Part shown: piece after piece, positions 7,501 to 14,537 of the stretch
How positions within the stretch are numbered: position 1 is the first letter of the stretch
How the letters are laid out: every line of letters begins with the position of its first letter
DNA from: Myxococcales bacterium
Lineage (GTDB): Bacteria; Myxococcota; Polyangia; HGW-17; SLPX01
Assembly (NCBI GenBank): GCA_007131745.1
Contig: SLPX01000100.1
Location: 1-29,238, forward strand
Reading direction: 5' to 3'
DNA: 29,238 nt
Translations under genes and position numbers: made by a program
Notes under the pieces: model-generated
What the model was told of the DNA's origin: nothing
Databases searched by the model: none
Seen by the model: the letters and a program-made list of their open reading frames with translations, nothing else

Positions 7501-9492
7501 ATGAATCAGGAGGAAAATCGTTATAAAATATTCAGAAGATCGTTTTACGCGGTTTTCCTGGCTGGGTTTTGTTTTGTATGGATTTCATGGACGGCTGCGA
7601 ATGCTCATGCAAGTGGTTTCAGCTTAGAGCGGGAAACAGCTCCCACGGTTCTGGATGAGATAGAAGGTTCATTTCTTTCAGGTCGCATCAACAACGAGGA
7701 GCGGGTGTACTACCGGTTGGCCGCGGTGAAAGCGCCGCATCTTCTTCCAGCCCGCTGGCGGGAGATTGCCGCTCTCAGGGGGCTTCCTCCCGGAAGGTCA
7801 TATACCTCGATATTCGTGGAAGCGGCCCAGACCATGCTGAATCCGAAAGGTGTTTTGAGGTACGAGATAGAACAACTGCTTCAACCGCCCTCGGGATATG
7901 AGTACGTCATAGAAGTTGACGAGCCTTTGCCCTTCAGGGTTTTTTACAATCATGTGATCCATGAAAGCAGGGCGGAGGCAGTCGCTGAAGCGATGATAGT
8001 TTCGCATGTAAAGCAGGTCGAGGAATGGGGTTTTTGGCCTCCTCCGATAGATCCGGATCTTGGAGCGTACCATGTTTACATTGATAACACCGGCATGGGA
8101 GGAGGGGCTTACACCGCTCCTTATGCGATAGTGGATGAGAATCCCTGGGCGGATATGTACAGTTACATTGTTGTGGATTCTTCCATAGGAATGTGGTCGA
8201 TCCCGGGGACAACTGCTCATGAATACAACCACGCCTGCCAGGCTGCCATGGATGTGCTGGAACCGGTGGCATTTTGGGAAAATACCGCCACCTACATAAT
8301 GAGCCAGGTGTATTCATCAGCGTGGAATTATACGATGGGCGTTTTTTCCTTTTTTCAAAGCCGGCCGTATCGACCGCTCGAGTACATGGCAAGGCCCACT
8401 GATATGTATGAATACGGGGGAGGGCTTTGGGTGTATTTCATGTCTTATCTTTACGGCAACGAGGATCCGAGGTGGATCCGGGAGGTCTGGGAAGGAAGCG
8501 TCCAGGAATCTTATTACTGGAACTATCCGCACTATTTCGGGGTGTTGGATGAGATGCTTCAGGACTGGGGGGGGTTTCAGGAGATGGTAAAAACCTTTTC
8601 GGAATACAGGTATTTTGCGGGCCAGGATGATGACGGCCAACACTTGCCCGGCGCCGGGTATTGGTGGGAGGCCGCTGTGGCGAAAGAAGCGGAATACAGG
8701 ACTTCGGATTTGCCGGTGCATAACAAACGCCCCTCGAACATGACCCGGCCACAACAAAACGGATGTAATTATATCGATTTGAACCTTTACGGTGTAAATA
8801 TGCCCATCCTTTTCGGATTTGACGGTGAAGAAGACAAGGAATGGTTTGTGCAAATAATGGGAATCGAACCGGGCAAGCCCACGATATACGAGGAAATGCA
8901 CTTGGATGAGGAAAACGCAGGAGAACTGGAAATAGATCCCGGTTCCATTAAAAGACTCGTGATGGTCGTGTGTCACATGGGTGGAGAAAATTACGATCCC
9001 AACCTTGCCGGTCAGTGGGAAGGAGGGGATTATGAGTATTCAATTATCATGTTTGCCCCGGAACCCACTGTCACTGACTTTTATCCCGCCACGGCCGAAC
9101 CTGGTTCACAGGGCGAATTTGTGACTGTCTTGGGACAGGGTTTTGTGGACGGCCAGGATCTGGAGGTCCGGATCAGCGGTGAGGGCGCGGTTGTCTACGA
9201 CCTTAAGTTCATTTCAAATTCCCAGTTAGAGGGCAGGCTCGTGGTGGCTTCCAGCGTGGAATCGGGATTGAGAGATGTTTTTGTCAGCAATCCCGGAGGC
9301 CGTGAGGGAAGGGGAGAAAATCTTTTCGAAATCATTGATCCGGCCGGTGATATTGATGCAGGAACCTCCACGGGCGGCAAAGGAAGGGGAGGTTGCGGAT
9401 GCAGGATTCAGAACCCGGTGTCTTCAGAGGGAACTTCTCTGCCGGTGCTCTTTGCGATCCTGGCTTTTGTGTTCATAAAAAGAAGGCGTTGA
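7501..9492 (+). CDS. Secreted zinc metalloprotease with IPT domain and MYXO-CTERM-like tail
   Basis: A 663-residue exported protein. ATG 7501 is chosen because GGAGGT lies 7 bases before it; an upstream ATG at 7486 overlaps that site. A signal peptide covers about 1-35. HEYNH (240-244) is a zinc-protease motif, with E260 in FWENTATY a likely third ligand; this resembles myxobacterial putative peptidases with HEYFHAxQ and E-x-TAT motifs. Residues about 520-620 (TVTDFYPATAEPGSQGEFV onward) match an IPT/TIG immunoglobulin-like fold. The C-terminus has GGCGCRI, a hydrophobic stretch and final RRR, the plan of MYXO-CTERM signals that are cleaved and anchored at the cell surface. The substrate is unknown. 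It stands alone, with 185 bases before it and a convergent gene after it. Confidence 0.9.
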   Translation: MNQEENRYKIFRRSFYAVFLAGFCFVWISWTAANAHASGFSLERETAPTVLDEIEGSFLSGRINNEERVYYRLAAVKAPHLLPARWREIAALRGLPPGRSYTSIFVEAAQTMLNPKGVLRYEIEQLLQPPSGYEYVIEVDEPLPFRVFYNHVIHESRAEAVAEAMIVSHVKQVEEWGFWPPPIDPDLGAYHVYIDNTGMGGGAYTAPYAIVDENPWADMYSYIVVDSSIGMWSIPGTTAHEYNHACQAAMDVLEPVAFWENTATYIMSQVYSSAWNYTMGVFSFFQSRPYRPLEYMARPTDMYEYGGGLWVYFMSYLYGNEDPRWIREVWEGSVQESYYWNYPHYFGVLDEMLQDWGGFQEMVKTFSEYRYFAGQDDDGQHLPGAGYWWEAAVAKEAEYRTSDLPVHNKRPSNMTRPQQNGCNYIDLNLYGVNMPILFGFDGEEDKEWFVQIMGIEPGKPTIYEEMHLDEENAGELEIDPGSIKRLVMVVCHMGGENYDPNLAGQWEGGDYEYSIIMFAPEPTVTDFYPATAEPGSQGEFVTVLGQGFVDGQDLEVRISGEGAVVYDLKFISNSQLEGRLVVASSVESGLRDVFVSNPGGREGRGENLFEIIDPAGDIDAGTSTGGKGRGGCGCRIQNPVSSEGTSLPVLFAILAFVFIKRRR

Positions 9493-9538
9493 TCTTTTAA
9501 ACCATCGGGGAGAAAAGGTTCGGCGGCTGCGCGGGAAA

Positions 9539-10045
9539 TCAGAGTTCATAAAGGTTGTCGTCTTTTCGGGGGGGAGCCTCGTATTTTGTTTTGTATCTCC
9601 GCGTGCTGTTTCCAGCCCCAGGCGGTTGTACAAAAGGCTCTTCGCCTTCGATCAAATCCCCCATCTCTTCTTCGATCTTTTCGGGGTCCTCGCCGGCTTC
9701 AAGTCTCTTCAACGCTTCTTTCATGCCTGAACCTAGTTCGAGTCCTGTCAAACCCGCAAGTTTCCGCATCATCTCGGCTGAGCGGACAGGATCATCTTCC
9801 GAAAACCCGTCCATTTCCGCGGACATGGAGGCCATTGCTTTTTCGAGCTTGCTTTCATCCAGATCGGCGGGAAATCCGCCCGGTTCGGCCGTGTTTTTTC
9901 TGAGTACGGAAAAAGAAGATATTCGGCGTGAAAGCTTGATTTTTTTGCACATGGGACACTTGGGTTGGGTCGATGTATCCACCCGGGCGGAATAAAAATC
10001 AAAAAGCATGTGGCAGTTGGAGCAATAGAACTCATAGATGGGCAT
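9539..10045 (-). CDS. FmdB-family zinc ribbon protein
   Basis: A 168-residue protein with GGAGGG 8 bases before ATG. The N-terminus MPIYEFYCSNC has the FmdB zinc-ribbon plan: a CxxC pair in CSNC and a second in CPMC, with RRISSFSV following as in relatives. FmdB-type ribbons were first noted beside amidase and formamidase genes and are thought to regulate or assist; biochemical roles remain unclear. The remaining two thirds is acidic, with EDPEKIEEEMGDLIEGEEP and a proline/glycine-rich end. It lies 59 bases downstream of the Mo-hydroxylase large subunit on the same strand and may be co-transcribed with it. Confidence 0.85.
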   Translation of the reverse strand: MPIYEFYCSNCHMLFDFYSARVDTSTQPKCPMCKKIKLSRRISSFSVLRKNTAEPGGFPADLDESKLEKAMASMSAEMDGFSEDDPVRSAEMMRKLAGLTGLELGSGMKEALKRLEAGEDPEKIEEEMGDLIEGEEPFVQPPGAGNSTRRYKTKYEAPPRKDDNLYEL

Positions 10046-10104
10046 GGTAAATTCCCTCCAATCAAATTATGCCCTTGAACGAATTTCCGTTTTTGCGCTT
10101 TTCC

Positions 10105-12477
10105 TCAATCTTCGTCTTGTTTTGCTTTTGCATCCAGTGCGTCAAGCACTCGTTCGGGTGTAAACGGTATTTTTCGAAGCCGAATTCCAACAGCGTCGAA
10201 CACTGCGTTGGCAATGGCCGGAGCGGGGCCGTTTATGGAGATCTCAGAAACACTTTTCGCTCCGTAAGGACCGGTTGGTTCGTATGTCGGCACGAGTATG
10301 GTCTTTATTTCAGGGAGGTCTGACGTTGTGTATATTTTGTAATGCCGGTAATTGGGGTTTCTCATTCGACCCCGGGAATCAAAGAGGTACTCTTCGGTCA
10401 ACGCGTAGCTGATGCCGTTTAAGACAGCGCCCTCGGTTTGCCCTTCAGCAAGCTGCGGGTTTATGGCGGTGCCGCAATCAACCGCCGCGACGTACTTTAC
10501 CACCCTTACCTGTCCTGTCTCGGTGTCCACTTCCACTTCAGCGAAGTGTGCCGCAAACGGCGGTGGGGATTTATGCGTGGTGTGGCTGGCGTCAGCTGCT
10601 ATCTGGCGCTGGTTTTCCTGGTAAAGAGACCGAATCGCTATTTGCCTGAGATCGATTTTTTCATTTGCAGGACTGTAAACCGCCCCTTCTCGCAGGTGAA
10701 GATCTTCGATTCGCGTTCCTTTCATTTCAGCCGCTGTTTCCAGAATTTGCCGCTTGATTTTTGCGGCTACCTTTTTGACCGCCATGCCGCTCAGGTAGGT
10801 AGTCGAAGACGCGTATGCTCCCACGTCGAACGGAGTCACGTCTGTGTCTGATGATGTCACCACGATTTTCGAAACCGGGACGCACAATACTTCGGCTGCA
10901 ATTTGCGCAAGAACGGTGTCTGACCCCGTGCCCAGATCTGTCGCGCCGACAAGGAGGTTGAAGGATCCGTCCTCGTTCATTTTCATGAACGCGGCACCCA
11001 TGTCTATTTCCGGTATGGATGAGCCCTGCATCAGGCAGGCAATGCCGAGTCCGCTGCGAAACCTGCCGTTTCCCGGTTTGGAACGTTTTTCATACCAGCC
11101 GATTTCTTCAGCGCCCAGCTTCATGCACTCTGCCAAGCCGCAGGAGCTTATGGTTTGGCTTACACCGGGCCTGCCTTCTCCCAGGGCCTTAAAGACCTCG
11201 GAACTTTCTCCGGCGCGGATATGATTCAATTGCCTGATTTCTATGGGATCCATTTCCAGGCGAAGGGCGGCCTCATCCATGAGGCACTCCATAGGAAACG
11301 CCGCTTGGGTTGCGCCGTAGCCGCGGTAAGCTCCGCCCACCGGAAGATTCGTGTAAACCGCGTCGAGATTGAAACCGACGTTGGGTGATCGGTACAAAGG
11401 CAACACCTTGGCCCCGCAGTTGCAACCAACGGTCAGAGCGTGCGATCCATAAGCTCCGGTGTTGAGCAGGATGTTCATGTTTATCGCCTTTACGATCCCG
11501 GAGCTATCCAATCCGAGATCCAGCTTGATCACGGAAGGGTGCCTGGTGCGTGACGAAATGAACTCTTCGGCTCTGGTGTACTCGATTTTCACCGGACGCC
11601 GGCTGCGCAAGGTAAGCATGGAGCAGACGTCTTCGAGCAGTATTTCCTGCTTTACACCAAATCCCCCGCCTATCCTGGGCTTGATAACGCGGATGCCGCC
11701 CACCGGGAGTTCGCAGCACGCAGCCACGATTCTTCGTACGTGAAACGGGACCTGCGTCGATGAACGAATTACAAGGCGGCCGGTTTCATCGAAATAAGTG
11801 ATCGTGACGTGCGGTTCATTCGGACAGTGCTGAGCGTATTGGGTTTCATATTCCTCCGACAGCACCAGATCGGATTCATCCAGGCCGGCTTTTACATCGC
11901 CGATTACAAAATCGTTGTGCGCGGCGATGTTTCTCCCCGGATCAAAGTGCATGGGGATCAGCGTTGTTGCGTCGGGTTCGTCGTGAATTGCAGGGGATTC
12001 CCGGTCCATCGCCTTTCTGGGATCCAGGACCGGCTCCAAAACGTCGTATTCCACGTCGATCAATTGCAGCGCTTCGGCCGCGATTTCCCGTGTTTCCGCG
12101 GCCACTGCTGCTACTCTGTCCCCAACGTAGCGGACTTTTGCATCGAACATGTAAGTGTCGTAAGGGGACGGCTCTGGATACCCTTGCCCGGCTGTCGTGT
12201 GCGGTACCCTAGGTACATTCTTATGACACAACACAGCGTGTACTCCCGGAAGCGCTTCGGCCTTGGATGTGTTGATTCTGCGTATCCTGGCATGCGCGTG
12301 GGGTGACGCGAGTATGGCGCCATGCAGCAATCCCCTGAAGGGAATATCGTCAACGAATGCAGGAGACCCTGTTGCGAGTCCCAATGCGTCCACTTTTTCC
12401 ACGGAATGTCCGACAACGGACCAGTCTTTCCGTTCAAAAGAAGTCCCCTGTTCGTCCTTGTTCGTATCCCGGTTCAT
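10105..12477 (-). CDS. Molybdenum hydroxylase large (molybdopterin) subunit, xanthine dehydrogenase family
   Basis: The 790-residue catalytic subunit of a xanthine dehydrogenase/aldehyde oxidase-type enzyme, which hydroxylates purines, other N-heterocycles or aldehydes with water oxygen. Visible family motifs are the N-terminal a/b hammerhead, GGGFGVK, GGAYRGYGATQAAFPMEC, TDLGTGSDTVLAQIAAEV, VDCGTAINPQLAEGQTEGAV and GAKSVSEISINGPAPAIANA. The last holds the catalytic glutamate; GAKSVSE replaces the commoner GAKGxGE. GAYRGYG argues against CO dehydrogenase, whose loop carries a cysteine. The substrate cannot be told from sequence. AGGAGG lies 6 bases upstream of ATG. It is the third gene of the operon, 51 bases after the 2Fe-2S subunit. 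Confidence 0.95.
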   Translation of the reverse strand: MNRDTNKDEQGTSFERKDWSVVGHSVEKVDALGLATGSPAFVDDIPFRGLLHGAILASPHAHARIRRINTSKAEALPGVHAVLCHKNVPRVPHTTAGQGYPEPSPYDTYMFDAKVRYVGDRVAAVAAETREIAAEALQLIDVEYDVLEPVLDPRKAMDRESPAIHDEPDATTLIPMHFDPGRNIAAHNDFVIGDVKAGLDESDLVLSEEYETQYAQHCPNEPHVTITYFDETGRLVIRSSTQVPFHVRRIVAACCELPVGGIRVIKPRIGGGFGVKQEILLEDVCSMLTLRSRRPVKIEYTRAEEFISSRTRHPSVIKLDLGLDSSGIVKAINMNILLNTGAYGSHALTVGCNCGAKVLPLYRSPNVGFNLDAVYTNLPVGGAYRGYGATQAAFPMECLMDEAALRLEMDPIEIRQLNHIRAGESSEVFKALGEGRPGVSQTISSCGLAECMKLGAEEIGWYEKRSKPGNGRFRSGLGIACLMQGSSIPEIDMGAAFMKMNEDGSFNLLVGATDLGTGSDTVLAQIAAEVLCVPVSKIVVTSSDTDVTPFDVGAYASSTTYLSGMAVKKVAAKIKRQILETAAEMKGTRIEDLHLREGAVYSPANEKIDLRQIAIRSLYQENQRQIAADASHTTHKSPPPFAAHFAEVEVDTETGQVRVVKYVAAVDCGTAINPQLAEGQTEGAVLNGISYALTEEYLFDSRGRMRNPNYRHYKIYTTSDLPEIKTILVPTYEPTGPYGAKSVSEISINGPAPAIANAVFDAVGIRLRKIPFTPERVLDALDAKAKQDED

Positions 12478-12528
12478 TCAAGTCCTCCTATATACGGTCT
12501 TCCGTGTTGCCCGCGTTTTCCGCAACGA

Positions 12529-13008
12529 TCACCTTTTTTTTCCGCTGCGTTCTTTGCATTTCCGAGCGGCGGATTTCACCGCGTCGATGATTTTCACGTA
12601 GCCGGTGCAGCGGCAGAGGTTGCCGTCGAGAGCGGCCTTTATCCTCGCTTCATCGGGATCAGGGTGATTGTCCAACAACTCTTTTGTCGCCAGGATCATT
12701 CCGGGGGTGCAAAAACCGCACTGAACAGCGCCGGCTTCCACAAATGCCTCTTGGATGGGGTGCGGGCGATGGGTGTCGCCCAACCCTTCAACCGTGGTGA
12801 TTTCCCGGTTATGAACCTGTCCGGCGAACAAAATGCATGAATTGCGTCGCTTTCCGTCGACGAGAACGGCGCACGATCCACAAACTCCTTCTTCACAACC
12901 CCTCTTCACACTCACGTAACCGTTGTCCCTCAAAACATCCAGCAAAATCGCGTCCGGCTTGATGTCCCACTCATGCTTCCTGCTGTTTACCGTTATATTT
13001 ATTTTCAT
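12529..13008 (-). CDS. Molybdenum hydroxylase 2Fe-2S subunit
   Basis: A 159-residue small subunit that passes electrons from the Mo site to FAD. A plant-ferredoxin-like cluster is bound by C38, C43, C46 and C58 (GCEEGVCGSC then NSC). The second, all-helical cluster uses C97 and C100 (VQCGFCTPGM) and C132 and C134 (LCRCTGY). All eight ligands are present. The length is typical. Its ATG overlaps the stop of the FAD subunit by ATGA (13005-13008), so the two are translationally coupled. The C-terminus is lysine-rich (ARKCKERSGKKR). Confidence 0.97.
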   Translation of the reverse strand: MKINITVNSRKHEWDIKPDAILLDVLRDNGYVSVKRGCEEGVCGSCAVLVDGKRRNSCILFAGQVHNREITTVEGLGDTHRPHPIQEAFVEAGAVQCGFCTPGMILATKELLDNHPDPDEARIKAALDGNLCRCTGYVKIIDAVKSAARKCKERSGKKR

Positions 13009-13946
13009 TGCACTACCTCCTCCGCTCTCTTAACTGCCGTCTGAACGGCGCGAACGGAAGCGATCTTGATGAGACGGTTTCGATACTCGGAAGATGCCCT
13101 CATATCCGCAATCGGTCCCACCTGCGAGAGAACGGTATCGCCGATTTTTTCGATCCAGTCTTCGTCAAAGTAGTGGTTTTCACCGCAAAGAGAACCTAGG
13201 TCTTCCACCAGCACAGGCATCGGGCGTACCGCACCAATGGCTATTCGTAGATCCTTGATCCGAAGGGACTTTTTGCCGGAGTTGTTGTCTGAATCGTTCG
13301 TACTGTCTTCTTTCTCTTCATTACGAGCGACTCTTTCCACATCGACCAGAACGGCCGCTGTTGTCAGTGCATAATCCGTGACTGTTCGTGAAATTTTCAC
13401 GAACGAGCTTGCAGTGGTGACACCATCGGATTTTCGGGCAATCGGTAGAACGAACTCTTTTACAATTTCTCCGGGTTCCAGCGTTTTACTCGGATGCCGC
13501 TGCAAGAAATCCGTGATCGAAACCTCACGGGATGTGTTTCCGGCTATGCGGACCGACGCGTTGATCGCCAAAAGTGCTACGGGTAGATCCGACCAGGGGT
13601 AGCACTGAACTACATTTCCACCGATTGTCAATGCAGCCCTTACTCCATGCGGTCCGGCGGTCTTGGAAGCTTCACCGAGTGCGAGAAGGCAGGGGTGGAG
13701 TAGTTCGGGGGATTCTGAAAGCATGTGTGCCGTAGCACACGCTCCCACGACGAGAGCGCCGTTTTCTTGTTTTACGTAGTCCAGGCCCAGCCGGGAGATG
13801 TCCACCAGGGTCTCGACCCCCCGGTCCTTTGTCAATGTGAGACTTGTTCCTCCCGCGATCACGGCTGCCTTGCCCTTGGCCTCGTGTAGACGCCGGACAG
13901 CGTCGCCGATGTTTTGCGGGTAGCTGAACTCTTTCAAATCTTTCAT
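13005..13946 (-). CDS. Molybdenum hydroxylase FAD-binding subunit
   Basis: The medium subunit, which takes electrons from the 2Fe-2S centres onto FAD. AGGTS (31-35) and TIGGN (107-111) are the two FAD pyrophosphate-binding loops of the CoxM/XdhB family. ATG 13946 is preferred (AAGGA about 10 bases upstream, product MKDLKEFSYP, 313 residues); a TTG at 13991 is in frame but has no ribosome binding site. An acidic, lysine-bearing insert of about 25 residues (near 220-245) precedes the C-terminal domain and is probably a surface loop. First gene of the operon, reading away from the intergenic region that holds the promoter and inverted repeats. Confidence 0.95.
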   Translation of the reverse strand: MKDLKEFSYPQNIGDAVRRLHEAKGKAAVIAGGTSLTLTKDRGVETLVDISRLGLDYVKQENGALVVGACATAHMLSESPELLHPCLLALGEASKTAGPHGVRAALTIGGNVVQCYPWSDLPVALLAINASVRIAGNTSREVSITDFLQRHPSKTLEPGEIVKEFVLPIARKSDGVTTASSFVKISRTVTDYALTTAAVLVDVERVARNEEKEDSTNDSDNNSGKKSLRIKDLRIAIGAVRPMPVLVEDLGSLCGENHYFDEDWIEKIGDTVLSQVGPIADMRASSEYRNRLIKIASVRAVQTAVKRAEEVVQ

Positions 13947-14023
13947 TTTCGCCCGTTCCTTTTCTTTATCCGTGTTGTGCGGATCCGGCAAAAGGTCGCA
14001 ATGGACAACGATCTTCAGCCTGC

Positions 14024-14063
14024 GATAATAACGGCAAAATTACGGGTAGCCGGCGTTATTGTC
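14024..14063. promoter_or_regulatory. Inverted repeat over hydroxylase promoter, candidate operator
   Basis: GATAATAACG (14024-14033) and CGTTATTGTC (14054-14063) are inverted with nine of ten bases matching and centres 30 bases apart, about three helical turns. One arm overlaps the -35 box and the other falls near the expected transcription start of the hydroxylase operon. That placement suits a repressor. TAACGGCAA at 14029-14037 also repeats the core of the second inverted repeat nearby. Confidence 0.5.
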
Positions 14064-14065
14064 AA
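14037..14065 (-). promoter_or_regulatory. Sigma-70-like promoter for the Mo-hydroxylase operon
   Basis: Reading leftwards, TTGACA (14065-14060), a 17-base spacer and TAATTT (14042-14037) form a near-consensus promoter. Transcription would start near 14030, about 85 bases before the ATG of the FAD subunit. Confidence 0.6.
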
Positions 14066-14098
14066 TGACCCGACGTCGAATCCGAAACATCCCGGCTG

Positions 14099-14126
14099 TT
14101 ACGGCAACCATTCTGCATTGCCGTAA
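14099..14126. promoter_or_regulatory. Perfect 9-bp inverted repeat, candidate operator
   Basis: TTACGGCAA (14099-14107) and TTGCCGTAA (14118-14126) are perfect inverted copies 10 bases apart. The same core occurs near-identically at 14029-14037. The site lies between the leftward hydroxylase promoter and the rightward promoter at 14191, so one regulator could act on either. I see nothing else in the rest of the 311-base gap 13947-14257. Confidence 0.55.
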
Positions 14127-14190
14127 GGTGGATGGTTTTACCTGCGAACCATGAAGATGTTTTTTCACTATGCCTAAGTCGCACAAATCC

Positions 14191-14220
14191 TTGTAACTTT
14201 TCGCCGGTTTGATCTAAACT
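14191..14220 (+). promoter_or_regulatory. Candidate sigma-70 promoter for 14258 and 14538 genes
   Basis: TTGTAA (14191-14196), an 18-base spacer and TAAACT (14215-14220), each matching four of six consensus bases. The start would be near 14227, about 30 bases before the first gene. Confidence 0.4.
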
Positions 14221-14257
14221 ATGCGTTTGAAGTGATTTTGAGGAGAGAAGAGCCGCT

Positions 14258-14521
14258 GTGAAAACCTTTGAAAATTCCGTATCTTTGTACAGCCCTCAAC
14301 CGTTTGGAATCACAGAGGACCAATCCGATGCAACAGGATGGACACCCAGGATAGGAGAACTGGACTGGAGCGGCCCGGCTCAAAGAGGATATATTGAGGC
14401 CGATCCGTTTGTTATGTGGATGGCGATTTCCTTTGTTACCATCATCGTAATTCTGTACTTTTTCCTGAGAGGCGTTAAAAAGCCGACTCATAGAGAAAAA
14501 CCGACCCAGAGAAAAGACTGA
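14258..14521 (+). CDS. Small single-pass membrane protein, unknown
   Basis: An 87-residue protein from GTG 14258, preceded by a purine-rich GAGGAGAGAAGAG stretch. It has one membrane segment (about 52-70, FVMWMAISFVTIIVILYFFL) and a basic tail (KKPTHREKPTQRKD), so the C-terminus is probably cytoplasmic. The 50-residue N-terminal part is polar and has no recognisable domain. It ends 16 bases before the J-domain gene and is probably co-transcribed with it. No family recognised; real-gene status rests on the operon position and the clear membrane segment. Confidence 0.6.
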   Translation: MKTFENSVSLYSPQPFGITEDQSDATGWTPRIGELDWSGPAQRGYIEADPFVMWMAISFVTIIVILYFFLRGVKKPTHREKPTQRKD

Positions 14522-14537
14522 ACCAGGAGACTCGCAG

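Noticed and set aside
8317..8976. Leftward open frame of 219 codons inside the metalloprotease gene
   Set aside because: It is antisense to a gene with clear motifs, signal peptide and ribosome site, and has no family features of its own.
13947..14036. Molybdenum-cofactor or purine riboswitch in the hydroxylase leader
   Set aside because: The roughly 85-base leader shows no matching conserved core or multi-stem junction.
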